Below, one piece after another: positions 15,128-23,375 of a stretch of DNA of 50,968 bases. The notes beneath the pieces are model-generated. The model was not told the origin of the DNA, searched no databases, and saw only the letters and a program-made list of their open reading frames with translations. The stretch covers positions 1 to 50,968 of the forward strand of contig JAHCMI010000068.1 of NCBI GenBank assembly GCA_019192545.1, written 5' to 3'. Origin of the DNA: Rivularia sp. MS3 (GTDB lineage: Bacteria > Cyanobacteriota > Cyanobacteriia > Cyanobacteriales > Nostocaceae). The position numbers were made by a program, and so were the translations under genes. Position 1 is the stretch's first letter; every line of letters begins with the position of its first letter.

Positions 15128-16753
15128 TTCTATCACTTTTGCAGCTTCGGGGGGAATTTCTGTAACTAAACGAAATGGAAATTCTTCGGTGGAAGCAATT
15201 TGAGCGTAATCTGCTGTAAGAAACACTTTATATTCATCTGCTTCAGGAGTCAGTTGAGCAGCAAAGGCTAAAACAATCGCTTTAACAAATTTACGAATAT
15301 CAGCAGCTTGTTCCCCGATTACTTCACCACCAGTCAAAGGAGTATTAGGTTTTCCTTCTTGGCTCACTGTTGCACTAGGATCTTTTACGCTCAGATGTGT
15401 TGCTCCAACCATACCAACCAACCATTTTGGTGAAGGAATTTTACGGAAACCGATTATCTGCTCGGTTAAAGCCGGGTTGGTTTTATCGGCAGAACTCGCT
15501 AAAACTAAAGTAGGAACTGCTACAGATTCTAATCCCGTTTCACCAAACATCAAAGAACTTGTGGGATTGAGAGCAACTATACTTTTGACTCGCTCGTCAC
15601 GTAGTTGATAGCTATTTTCTGGCAATTCTTGGGCTATACATTGAAGCCCTTGCCCAAAGCTCAAAATCGCTAAATTCCCCTGACAGCGCTTTCTAAGACT
15701 TTCTGGTTGCAAACGCGCCCCACCTATTGATAAAGCTGTTCCACCTCCGAAAGAATAACCCACCACCATGACTTTATCGGTTGCGAGTTTTCCTTTTAAA
15801 GGATTATCTGCTGTTTTATTAATTTTTTCTAATTCATCTATTACAAAACTAATATCTTGAGGACGTTCTAAAAATTCTTGTGGTTTTAAAAGTCTGGTTT
15901 TACCTGCAATTGCCGCATTGGTATTTGCTTCGTTACTACCGGGATGCTCTACTGCTGCCACTACAAAACCATAAGATGCAAGATGTGAAGCTAAATAACG
16001 TAATTCATGGCGCACCGAACCCATACCGTGACTAAACACGATAACTGGCTTGTCTGCACTCGCAATATTTGACCAATATATATCAACGGGTAAGTCTCTA
16101 TTTCTTTTGTTATCGTTCAAATTTAAATTGATTTCTTTTACTTCACCCCTTCCCGGTTGAGTAGCATCAAAGGGTAATGAAACCTCGGGATCTCTACTCG
16201 CAAGCTGAGGCGCGATTGCACTCATAAACTCTTGAGTCTGCCAAAATGCTGTATTTAAATTTTTGAATACTCTAAATGCTTGAGATAAATCAATTTCTAA
16301 ACGTTCGCTGGGATAAGCAGCAATAGAAGAAAGCAAAGAAAATCCATTTGGTTCGCTAGCACCTAAAATCAAACTGTCTCTAAGGGCTTTTGCTCCGGCA
16401 TCATCTTCTGTGTGTATTACTGTTGCTAAATCTTCTAAAATTGTCGCCCCTACTTGAGTATTAAGTAAATTACTCATTGTCGCAACATTAATTGGAACTT
16501 TTGTTCTTAATGCTCCCACAATTAAGCTGCGTTGTTCTTCAGATAATTTATTAGTGTAAGATTTGAAACTCTGAGGAAAATCCCCCGTTTTGACTATGTT
16601 TTCTAATTCAGCAATTGAGATAGATTCCGCAAACGAACCGTAACGTACTACTACGGTTTCTGCTGCCTGTAATGGTTTATCTGCCAACTGTCCAATCATT
16701 AAAGTACAAAATAAACTTACAAATATCTTCAAACATCTCCCACTATATTTCAT
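15107..16753 (-). CDS. Secreted alpha/beta hydrolase with N-terminal DUF1400 domain
   Basis: 548 residues. A signal peptide is seen at 1-30 (hydrophobic 'CLKIFVSLFCTLMIGQLA', cleavage near 'LQAAET'). Residues about 35-165 are the DUF1400 domain found before esterase/lipase domains in cyanobacteria ('VVVRYGSFAESISIAELE'). The hydrolase domain follows: 'PVIVFSHGMGSVRHEL' (oxyanion region), the nucleophile elbow 'VMVVGYSFGGGTAL' (GxSxG), and a His near 'MVGATHLSVKD' to complete the triad. It is probably a periplasmic or exported esterase; the substrate is unknown. The C-terminus (V-I-S-E-Q-stop) is encoded by the heptamer repeat, so the original end may have been overwritten. Confidence 0.85.
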   Translation of the reverse strand: MKYSGRCLKIFVSLFCTLMIGQLADKPLQAAETVVVRYGSFAESISIAELENIVKTGDFPQSFKSYTNKLSEEQRSLIVGALRTKVPINVATMSNLLNTQVGATILEDLATVIHTEDDAGAKALRDSLILGASEPNGFSLLSSIAAYPSERLEIDLSQAFRVFKNLNTAFWQTQEFMSAIAPQLASRDPEVSLPFDATQPGRGEVKEINLNLNDNKRNRDLPVDIYWSNIASADKPVIVFSHGMGSVRHELRYLASHLASYGFVVAAVEHPGSNEANTNAAIAGKTRLLKPQEFLERPQDISFVIDELEKINKTADNPLKGKLATDKVMVVGYSFGGGTALSIGGARLQPESLRKRCQGNLAILSFGQGLQCIAQELPENSYQLRDERVKSIVALNPTSSLMFGETGLESVAVPTLVLASSADKTNPALTEQIIGFRKIPSPKWLVGMVGATHLSVKDPSATVSQEGKPNTPLTGGEVIGEQAADIRKFVKAIVLAFAAQLTPEADEYKVFLTADYAQIASTEEFPFRLVTEIPPEAAKVIETVISEQ

Positions 16754-17103
16754 TTATATTTGTACCCTGATTGATATTTGCCTACGCAAAAATACTGACA
16801 AAATACTGAAGTAATATAAGCGCGAGATTTTAGTTTTAGCTTATTAATTCTATGAGTGACAACAATATAAATAACCTGCATTCCAATAAACAACAATATG
16901 AATAATCTGACAATCTTGTTTCATGCCCACAAACAATGATTCAGGAAAAAAATAACGTCCATAAAAATTGACATTTAAGCAATTGCTTAACTATAATTAT
17001 TAAGCAATCACTTAAGTTTGATTTGAGTAAATTTACGTATTCATTTAAGAAGGTAATTTTATCAATGCTTTACGTATGAATGAATTATCAGTTTTAAGTT
17101 GAC
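16754..17103. other. Divergent promoter region
   Basis: 350 bases between the hydrolase and the arsR-like gene. It contains the well-defined promoter/operator at 16968-17015. The rest is AT-rich with no other recognised site. Confidence 0.6.
16968..17015 (+). promoter_or_regulatory. Sigma-70 promoter with ArsR-type operator in the spacer
   Basis: A consensus -35 ttgaca (16968-16973) and -10 tataat (16992-16997) are 18 bases apart. The spacer holds a perfect 16-bp palindrome ttaagcaattgcttaa (16975-16990). A second, imperfect copy (ttaagcaatcacttaa, 17000-17015) covers the expected transcription start. This is the layout of an autorepressed ArsR-family promoter. Confidence 0.85.
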
Positions 17104-17424
17104 ATGAGCAGAAAATGCGCTAGTGCAGATGTTTTTCAAGTAATAGCAGATCCAACCAGAAGGGCAATATTGGATTTGTTAGTTGTTGGTGAGCAGCCTG
17201 TAAAGCAGTTAGCCGAACCCTTTGCGATGAGTTTGCCAGCTATTTCTCAGCACTTACAAGTTTTATGTGAAGCTGGCTTAGTGGAAATGCGTAAATCTGG
17301 TCGTCAGAGGTTGTATAAGCTGAAGCCAGAACCGTTAAAACAAGTTTCACTTTGGCTTGCTAATTACGAACAATTTTGGGAGCAAAAACTTAATGCTTTG
17401 GGCAATTATTTGGAGGAAGATTGA
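17104..17424 (+). CDS. ArsR-family winged-helix repressor
   Basis: 106 residues. It has the classic ArsR HTH: 'FQVIADPTRRAILDLLVVGEQPVKQLAEPFAMSLPAISQHLQVLCEAGLVEMRKSGRQRLYKL', with the recognition helix in 'SLPAISQHLQVL' and the wing in 'MRKSGRQRLYKL'. The alpha-3 metal site ELCVCDL is absent, so this is not a classic As/Cd sensor. It belongs to the subgroup paired with AHSA1/SRPBCC proteins. It overlaps the next gene by one base (tgatg), so the two are translationally coupled. It very likely represses its own operon through the palindromes at 16975-17015, and what ligand releases it is unknown; its partner is a candidate modulator. Inference. Confidence 0.9.
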   Translation: MSRKCASADVFQVIADPTRRAILDLLVVGEQPVKQLAEPFAMSLPAISQHLQVLCEAGLVEMRKSGRQRLYKLKPEPLKQVSLWLANYEQFWEQKLNALGNYLEED

Positions 17425-17897
17425 TGTTTGTAAAGTTAAATAAAGAGGTGCTGTTACCTCATCCTCCCGAGAAAGTGTGGCAAGTAATAACTAACAGTCG
17501 TGCTTTAGCTGCATGGTTGATGGAAAACGACTTCGAGCCGAGAGTTGGATGTAAATTTTGCTTTTACAGTCAATCTTTACCGGGAATAGATACAAATATT
17601 AGATGCGAAGTAATCGAAGTTGATAAACCCAAGCGTCTGGTTTATACCTGGCAAGATTGCATGATGAATCAACCTTCTATCGTTACTTGGACTTTGCAAG
17701 CTGTTGAAGGCGGTACGCAATTGCGTTTGCAACATCGCATAAGAGAAACTGCTATAAGCGGTGTGAGAAAGCCAGTTTATTCTCAGATGCAGCCTGTAAA
17801 TATAAAACTATCCCAAAGTTTTATTCTGGAATCTTATTTAAATGGGGGATGGGAAGACAAGCTTTGCAACCAGTTACCGAAAATATTAATTGCCTGA
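17424..17897 (+). CDS. AHSA1/SRPBCC-domain protein
   Basis: 157 residues from the ATG at 17424, preceded by a strong ggagg (17412-17416). A TTG at 17421 is too close to that site. The START/Bet-v1-like fold is suggested by 'VLLPHPPEKVWQVITNSRALAAWLMENDFEPRVG' at the N-terminus and 'RLVYTWQDC...VTWTLQAVEGGTQLRLQHRI' in the middle, the W-E-V-x-P-P-x-R-L-x-y-x-W pattern of AHSA1 proteins. The cavity would bind a small hydrophobic ligand. It is co-transcribed with and coupled to the ArsR-like gene. A GST and a cupin follow on the same strand, a context consistent with handling of toxic small molecules. Confidence 0.85.
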   Translation: MFVKLNKEVLLPHPPEKVWQVITNSRALAAWLMENDFEPRVGCKFCFYSQSLPGIDTNIRCEVIEVDKPKRLVYTWQDCMMNQPSIVTWTLQAVEGGTQLRLQHRIRETAISGVRKPVYSQMQPVNIKLSQSFILESYLNGGWEDKLCNQLPKILIA

Positions 17898-17917
17898 ATT
17901 TTATCTTTGATGTCATT

Positions 17918-17991
17918 GGGAATAGCCGCAACTGGCATATTTTTTTTGTAGTCACGCACCAACGGACATTGTGACAATTGCAGCCATTCCT
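17918..17991 (+). mobile_element. MITE copy 3 (74 bp, internal deletion)
   Basis: Same orientation as copy 1. The left end is gggaatagccgcaactggca and the right end ttgtgacaattgcagccattcct. About 50 bp of the interior (the part with tgctgtgacactttgac...gtagtaa) is missing. Confidence 0.8.
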
Positions 17992-18007
17992 AGTACTTTA
18001 CCAAGTC

Positions 18008-18027
18008 AACTTTGCGGGGTGTATCGT
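18008..18027 (+). repeat. 20-nt inverted repeat, left copy
   Basis: aactttgcggggtgtatcgt. Its exact reverse complement is at 19674-19693; similarity extends outward to ccaag/cttgg. The pair brackets the GST, cupin and SnoaL genes. Confidence 0.85.
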
Positions 18028-18059
18028 GAAAAAAAGTCTCTTTTCCCCCGATAAAATCT

Positions 18060-18701
18060 ATGTTGAAGTTTTACTACAATCCAATTTCTGTAAATGCTCG
18101 TCGAGTTTGGGTAGCTTTGCTTGAAAAGCAAATTCCCTTTGAGCTAATAAAAGTCAACCTTGATGGCGAGCAGTTTGACAATGATTTCACAGCAATTAAT
18201 CCGCTTGGGCGAATTCCGGTGATATTAGACGACAAATTGCGGGTTGTCGAATCATTGGCAATTTTAGACTATCTAGAAGCAAAATATCCGACTCCATCAT
18301 TAATGCCTAGCGAACCCTCTGCAATTGCTACTGTGAGGATGATTGAAACAATTACGGTTGTTGAGCTTCAACCTGCGACAATTCCTTTAACTGCTTCGTT
18401 GTTAGGGCTTGAAGTTGAATCTCAGAAGCTGGAATTAGCTCAGCAGAGAGTAACCAGTATTTTGCAAATGTTTGAAGAGTTGCTAGGCAAACAAACTTAC
18501 TTCGCAGGAGAAGAATTTACACTTGCAGAAGTTGTAGCTGGAACGTTAATTCCTTCCCTACCTTTAGAAGACTATCCAAACTTAAAAGCTTTAACCGAAA
18601 GACTTGCTCAACGAGACAGTTGGCAGCAAACTGATGCTCCTCCGGAAGCGATTGAAGCAGCCCTTCCCAATATTCGAGAAATTTTGCAACGACGTTTGTA
18701 G
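18060..18701 (+). CDS. Glutathione S-transferase family protein
   Basis: 213 residues. The N-terminal thioredoxin-like domain (1-80) starts 'MLKFYYNPISVNARRVWVALLEKQIPFELIKVNL' with Ser/Asn at the active-site position, then 'NPLGRIPVILDDKLRVVESLAILDYL' (cis-Pro loop 'RIPVI' and the E-S glutathione-binding pair). The C-terminal all-helical domain (about 90-210) has 'YFAGEEFTLAEVVAGTL', matching the conserved N-capping box (S/T-x-x-D variant). It would conjugate or reduce electrophiles with glutathione in the cytoplasm. It is the first gene of a cluster bracketed by the 20-nt inverted repeat. Confidence 0.9.
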   Translation: MLKFYYNPISVNARRVWVALLEKQIPFELIKVNLDGEQFDNDFTAINPLGRIPVILDDKLRVVESLAILDYLEAKYPTPSLMPSEPSAIATVRMIETITVVELQPATIPLTASLLGLEVESQKLELAQQRVTSILQMFEELLGKQTYFAGEEFTLAEVVAGTLIPSLPLEDYPNLKALTERLAQRDSWQQTDAPPEAIEAALPNIREILQRRL

Positions 18702-18741
18702 CAACTACCAACAAGTCTATAGCTTATGGGATAAACATCTT

Positions 18742-18780
18742 ACATCCCTCTTTTTAATAAGGGGAAGGGGGTGAGGTTAA
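18742..18780. repeat. Dispersed 'catccctc...gtgaggttaa' repeat
   Basis: Resembles 25102-25146 (acatccctctccttaataaa...gtgaggttaa) and the right part of 20899-20940. Non-coding. Confidence 0.5.
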
Positions 18781-18820
18781 ATACTGTATACCAAGTTAAA
18801 AGTTAAAAATTAGATTCCAA

Positions 18821-19156
18821 ATGTCCCAAAAATTCATCGACACCAACAATCAACAGTGGGAAAAACTACCCTCTTTTCCAGAAACAGAAATACTCTTTCT
18901 AGCTCAAGCAGTTCCCCGAGGCTCAATTCATAAATTACGCATGAGCGCCGGTACGGTAATTCCAGTTCATTCTCATCCATGCGACGAGTATGTTTATGTT
19001 CTCGAAGGAACTATTGAAACCGGAGGAAGAGAGTGCAAGTCTGGAACCTTCTGGTTTACTCCTGCTAATACTAAAAACGGCTCTCATAAGGCGATTACAG
19101 ATGTAGAGATTCTGACTATTCGTCTGGGTGAAATGGGGAAATTTGAAAACGATTAA
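18821..19156 (+). CDS. Cupin-domain protein (ChrR-like)
   Basis: 111 residues forming a single cupin barrel. The metal-binding motif 1 is visible as 'PVHSHPCDEYVYVLEGTIETGG' (H-x-H-x(4)-E...G). Motif 2 is weaker: 'GTFWFTPANTKNGSHKAI' with the candidate His. The pattern is like the cupin of ChrR anti-sigma factors, but there is no N-terminal zinc anti-sigma domain and no sigma gene nearby. Probably a small metal-dependent or ligand-binding protein; its reaction is unknown. It lies between GST and SnoaL genes, all on the plus strand. Confidence 0.85.
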   Translation: MSQKFIDTNNQQWEKLPSFPETEILFLAQAVPRGSIHKLRMSAGTVIPVHSHPCDEYVYVLEGTIETGGRECKSGTFWFTPANTKNGSHKAITDVEILTIRLGEMGKFEND

Positions 19157-19185
19157 ATATAAAGACAGCAAAACAAAAAGTAAAC

Positions 19186-19584
19186 ATGGCGATAATTATG
19201 AGTTCAAATCAACAATTTCTGCAAAATCTATACGATGCCTTTAACAACCGTGAAATTGAAACAATTATCTCGTTTATGCGCCGGGATGTAAAATGGGCAA
19301 ACGGATTGGAAGGCGGTTTTGTTTACGGGCGTGACGCAGTGCGCGAATACTGGTGCAATCAATTTAAGAATATTCAAGTGGAGCTTGAGACGCTAAAATT
19401 CGAGACGGATGAAAATAATCGCAACGTCGTTACCGTCCATCAAGTCATCAAAGATTTACAGGGCAATTTACTTGGGGATGCAACAGTTGTGCAAATCTTT
19501 ACCATTGAGGATGGTTTGATTAGCCTTTACGAAATTGGCAAAACTGAAACAATCCAAGAGATGATTCAAAAGGCGAGAACCTAG
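19186..19584 (+). CDS. SnoaL-like / NTF2-fold protein
   Basis: 132 residues; the start may be the ATG at 19186 or the in-frame one at 19198 (neither has a good Shine-Dalgarno). The SnoaL-like polyketide-cyclase/NTF2 pattern is 'QFLQNLYDAFNNREIETIISFMRRDVKWANG', then 'GRDAVREYWCNQFKNIQVELETL' and 'GLISLYEIGKT'. Members have a cone-shaped pocket and act as isomerases, cyclases or binding proteins; the substrate is not deducible. Last gene before the right-hand copy of the 20-nt inverted repeat. Confidence 0.85.
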   Translation: MAIIMSSNQQFLQNLYDAFNNREIETIISFMRRDVKWANGLEGGFVYGRDAVREYWCNQFKNIQVELETLKFETDENNRNVVTVHQVIKDLQGNLLGDATVVQIFTIEDGLISLYEIGKTETIQEMIQKART

Positions 19585-19673
19585 TACTCGAACAAGCCTA
19601 GATTGCCGGGTGAGGCAAGGGAGGGGGAGAGAGGGAAGATGGGGGAGAGGGGGAAGAAAAAATTTTTTTCTTG

Positions 19674-19693
19674 ACGATACACCCCGCAAAGTT
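19674..19693 (-). repeat. 20-nt inverted repeat, right copy
   Basis: Exact reverse complement of 18008-18027. It is preceded by a gaaaaaatttttttc tract and a purine-rich 'ggggag' stretch (19611-19655). A partial relative (atcgtgaatataaaaaat) is at about 4391-4412. Confidence 0.85.
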
Positions 19694-19795
19694 TCCTTGG
19701 TTGACTACTAGCTATCAACAACCGAACTTCAACAAGTTATAGCCACTTGGTTTAGTCAAAATTTGTAATTTTGTAATCAATAAAGGATTTAAATC

Positions 19796-20812
19796 ATGAA
19801 AATTTTAATTATCGGTGGTACTAATTTTATTGGTCCGTGGGTGGTTCGTCATTTAGTTACTATGGGACACGATGTAACTATATTTCATCGCGGAAAAACG
19901 AAAGCTGATTTACCCGAAAACGTACATCATATATACGGCGATCGCTCTCAACTTCAAGATTTTAAAAGTGAATTTGAGAATCTTTCACCCGATGTTGTAG
20001 TAGATATGATTTGCTATACGGAATCGGAAGCACGGATGTTAATAAACGTATTTAAAGGCATTACGCGGCGCGTTGTGGCAATCAGCAGCATGGATGTATA
20101 CCGCGCTTACTCCATTATTTTAGGTAAGGAATCCGGTACAGAAAAAGTTCCGCTAACGGAAGATTCAGCTTTACGTACTTCGCTATATCCTTTTAAAGAT
20201 TTATCAATAAAACTTTCTGAGAAACCTGCCGATTACGACAAGATTTTAGTTGAAAGAGTCGTGATGTCATCTGAAGTACCAGGAACAATCATCAGATTAC
20301 CGATGGTTTATGGAGAAAATGACCCATTGAACCGAATATCACCCTATTTAAAACGTATGGATGATAGTCGCGATGCGATTATATTTTTAGATATTATTGC
20401 TAAATGGCGGGGTTCTTATGGTTATGTTGAAAATATTGGATATGCAATTGCTTTAGCTGTTACTAACGAAAAAGCAGCAGGTAGAATTTATCATGTTGCC
20501 GAGCCAGAAGCATTTTCTGAAGGGGAGCGAGTTACTAAAATTGGAAAACTCGCAGGATGGAAAGGTAAAGTTGTTAGTTTATCTAAAGAGAAGTTTCCAC
20601 AAGACTGGAATTTACCTCTTAAGTCAGAGCAAGATTGGTGTTTAGATTCCACTCGCATCCGTAATGAATTGGGATACAAAGAAATTGTATCGGTAGAGGA
20701 AGCGTTGAAGAGAACTATTGAATGGGAAAGAAATAATTTATCTACCGATATGCAGCAATTGGTAGCACCATTTTTATTGGATTATGCAACCGAAGATGCC
20801 ATTCTCAAATGA
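19796..20812 (+). CDS. NAD-dependent epimerase/dehydratase (extended SDR)
   Basis: 338 residues. The N-terminal Rossmann motif is 'ILIIGGTNFIGPWVVRHL' (GGTxFIG, the atypical-SDR form also used by CSP41-like and isoflavone-reductase-like proteins). 'VVDMICYTESEARMLINVFKG' and 'RRVVAISSMDVYRAY' follow; a Tyr-x-x-x-Lys dyad is not clearly in place, 'YDKILVE' being the nearest match, so catalysis is uncertain. The C-terminal part 'GYKEIVSVEEALKRTIEWER' is the normal substrate-domain end. Good ribosome binding site (aaagga, 19783-19788). Likely a nucleotide-sugar epimerase or RNA-binding SDR relative; which one is not clear. Confidence 0.85.
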   Translation: MKILIIGGTNFIGPWVVRHLVTMGHDVTIFHRGKTKADLPENVHHIYGDRSQLQDFKSEFENLSPDVVVDMICYTESEARMLINVFKGITRRVVAISSMDVYRAYSIILGKESGTEKVPLTEDSALRTSLYPFKDLSIKLSEKPADYDKILVERVVMSSEVPGTIIRLPMVYGENDPLNRISPYLKRMDDSRDAIIFLDIIAKWRGSYGYVENIGYAIALAVTNEKAAGRIYHVAEPEAFSEGERVTKIGKLAGWKGKVVSLSKEKFPQDWNLPLKSEQDWCLDSTRIRNELGYKEIVSVEEALKRTIEWERNNLSTDMQQLVAPFLLDYATEDAILK

Positions 20813-20837
20813 TATATAGGGAAATAAAATTTAAAAT

Positions 20838-20867
20838 CCCCCCTTTTTAAGGGGGGTAGGGGGGATC
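20838..20867. repeat. Hairpin cccccctttttaagggggg
   Basis: A 6-bp G/C stem with a small loop in a common cyanobacterial intergenic repeat, just after the SDR gene. It could serve as a weak terminator, but the sequence after it is G-rich and not U-rich. Confidence 0.45.
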
Positions 20868-20898
20868 TAAACGTTGTGAAAGAAACTTAGAATATTTG

Positions 20899-20940
20899 GA
20901 TGTACACCGTAGCCTTAATAAGGAAGTGAGGGTGAGGTTT
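20899..20940. repeat. Dispersed repeat, reverse copy of 3150-3207
   Basis: tgtacaccgtagccttaata followed by gtgagggtgaggtt is the reverse complement of the blocks at 3150-3207. It abuts the stop of the subtilase gene. Confidence 0.7.
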
Positions 20941-20946
20941 TACCGC

Positions 20947-23082
20947 TTATTTCCCATACTTCCTCAACTGACGCTGAACTTCCTTTACTGCTGTATGGGC
21001 GTTCACTAAACCGTTACCGAAGAAGTATTGCTCAATTGAAACTCCATCAGGAATATTTCCAGATAGTAATAAAAATTTGTAAACCTCTTTTTCTCTATTA
21101 GGAACAGAAAGCGCATCGTAAGAAGCCGTGCGCTTAAGAATAGCAATAATATCTTTGCGGCTTAAACGGCGCTGTGGATCTTCTCCTTTCATCAAAGCTA
21201 TGATTCCGGCGACAACTGGAGAAGAAAAAGAAGTTCCCTCAACTCTTACATATTTGCCTCTATTGTCGAATGATGAACCCCAAGGAGATTTAGGTTGAAT
21301 GAGAATTCCTCGCCAAAAATTATCTGTTCCCGTGCCTCCAGTAGTCAGAATTGCACCGCGTAAACCAATTTTTGTTGAGCTATCTCCACCGGGAGCAACC
21401 ACTGTTAAACCATTACCAAAATTGCTGTAAGGGGCGCGATATCCATTAATATTAGTCGCACCAACTGCAATTACTCCTTTTACCGCCGCCGGAAAACTAA
21501 CTTCTAAATCCGTTTCGTTTCCAGCCGCAGCTACAAAAACTATATTAGGGTTTTTATTCTGGGCGCGGATAATTGAATTTTTGACTTCTGCTGTTGGCAA
21601 AAAACCACCAAAACTCATGTTTATCACATCTGCTCCCCTAGCCACAGCGTAGTCAATGCCTTCTAAAACGTCAGACATTTCTATTGATTGTTCAAATCCA
21701 TACAAGGGGTGGAACAAAGTCTTACCAATATTTACTGGCAATATGCTTGCTTGAGGAGCAACACCAGATAGCCCATTTATTTCAGGAGAATTTGCTGCAA
21801 TTACCCCAGCGACAAAAGTACCGTGAAACAAACCCGTAACTTCGTAGCGTAAATAATCTCTAAGAATTGCCACAATATCTTTCCGACTCAAACCTATCTG
21901 CGGCTTATACCGCAAAAGCTTTCTCACTAACGGGATACCACCATACTTTTCTAACAAGCTATCATCACTTAATCGATATGAATCTTGAAAGATAGAGCCG
22001 AATGTAGAGAATTCTTTTTGGCTCATCTTAGTATCGGCATCATCGTCAGCGAAATCCCAACCATTGATTTCACCACGACGCTTATCTTTTATATCTCCAG
22101 ACTTATAAACATTATTTACCAAGTCTGGATGATTCCATTGAATCAGAGAGTCAAGCACAGCAACAACAACTCCCTTACCAGCTTTGGAATTACGCCAAGC
22201 TTCTGTTGCACGTATGCCTGTGTTGGGTAGAGATAAACCAGATTTTTTATACAAAGCTTTACTTAAACATTTATCTACATCATCAGTAAACTTAGTCAAA
22301 CAAACTCTTAAAGGATTGCTCTGAAGATGCCATTGTCGTAAAAGCAGATTACTTTGAAAATCCAATTTCGATTTTATTTGACTTTTTTTTAATCTATCTA
22401 TTGCTTCTTTTGCTTTGCGAGCAACATCTTTATTTCGTAGCAAAATGAAGTTAGGTGTTGCAGATTTAACTCCTCTAACTTGATATATTCGATTAGCAAC
22501 TTTTAAAATATCCGTTCCGGATGTAGAAGTGGATTTAACTACATAGCGATTTTTACTGAAGCGTAAAGGGCGGATTATTTCTAATTTATGCCTATTTAAA
22601 ATTACTTGTTTTTCAAATGGTGAAATTTGTTCCTCGAAGCTGACAATAATCTCGTTTGGTAGTATTATCTCCTCACTATATTTCCGCCGAGAAAATACGG
22701 GGAAAGTTTTATCAACATAAGCTTTTTGACTCAAACGTAACTGCATTACAGTAGAATTGCTGCTATCTGAAGCTAACTTCATTAATGCATAATGCTTATT
22801 TAAAGGTTCTATTTCTACCTTTGTATCTCGATTGCGTCGAAAATCCTGCTGAAGTTTTATATACAGCGGTACATTAGTATTCTGTGTAGCTTCTGGCTTA
22901 AAAGCAACAGCAATAACATCGTTTCGCTGCTCTAAATGAATTTTTTTGCCATCATAATTATAAAAAAGTTCGCCCTGCTCTTGTGACTTTTTTACAACTA
23001 AAGTTTCCGCTCTCGAAGATAAATTACTTGTTAGCACCCATAAACCGCTCGTCAAGAGAATACCGGACAATAAACGCTTCAT
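20947..23082 (-). CDS. Secreted subtilisin-like serine protease (S8)
   Basis: 711 residues from the ATG at 23082 (signal peptide 'MKRLLSGILLTSGLWVLTS'); an upstream in-frame start adds 13 unlikely residues. Residues about 25-270 are an N-terminal region with an inhibitor-I9/fervidolysin-type propeptide look ('IIVSFEEQISPFEKQVILNR...VRGVKSATPNFILL'). The catalytic triad is Asp311 ('VAVLDSLIQWNHPDL'), His420 ('LFHGTFVAGVIAA') and Ser618 ('GTSFSSPVVAG'); oxyanion Asn is in 'VAAAGNETD'. Asp-His spacing is 109 residues, against about 32 in subtilisin: an extra segment is inserted, and it carries 'LSRKDIVAIL', a near-copy of 'LSRKDIIAIL' near the C-terminus. An active exported protease is expected; the target is unknown. 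Confidence 0.9.
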   Translation of the reverse strand: MKRLLSGILLTSGLWVLTSNLSSRAETLVVKKSQEQGELFYNYDGKKIHLEQRNDVIAVAFKPEATQNTNVPLYIKLQQDFRRNRDTKVEIEPLNKHYALMKLASDSSNSTVMQLRLSQKAYVDKTFPVFSRRKYSEEIILPNEIIVSFEEQISPFEKQVILNRHKLEIIRPLRFSKNRYVVKSTSTSGTDILKVANRIYQVRGVKSATPNFILLRNKDVARKAKEAIDRLKKSQIKSKLDFQSNLLLRQWHLQSNPLRVCLTKFTDDVDKCLSKALYKKSGLSLPNTGIRATEAWRNSKAGKGVVVAVLDSLIQWNHPDLVNNVYKSGDIKDKRRGEINGWDFADDDADTKMSQKEFSTFGSIFQDSYRLSDDSLLEKYGGIPLVRKLLRYKPQIGLSRKDIVAILRDYLRYEVTGLFHGTFVAGVIAANSPEINGLSGVAPQASILPVNIGKTLFHPLYGFEQSIEMSDVLEGIDYAVARGADVINMSFGGFLPTAEVKNSIIRAQNKNPNIVFVAAAGNETDLEVSFPAAVKGVIAVGATNINGYRAPYSNFGNGLTVVAPGGDSSTKIGLRGAILTTGGTGTDNFWRGILIQPKSPWGSSFDNRGKYVRVEGTSFSSPVVAGIIALMKGEDPQRRLSRKDIIAILKRTASYDALSVPNREKEVYKFLLLSGNIPDGVSIEQYFFGNGLVNAHTAVKEVQRQLRKYGK

Positions 23083-23375
23083 AGTTCGGGTACCTCGCAG
23101 ATGGGTTTGCAACACAAACAACTAGTAAATATAGATACTTGTTGTTAGATAATACTGCGTATATTTAGTTGTTGTCTGCTACAAAAAACACAACCCATAC
23201 TGTATTTATCACAATTTTATCGATAGATAATCAAGTAATTTAGATTGCTAATAAATGATAATTTGTCATACAAATTGACAAGAACATGTAAAACAAATCA
23301 CCCTTGAGGGTACTGTAAATAATGCATCATGTTTTTTACCATGCAGGTAATAGAACTTTTATCAAAAATAATCAA

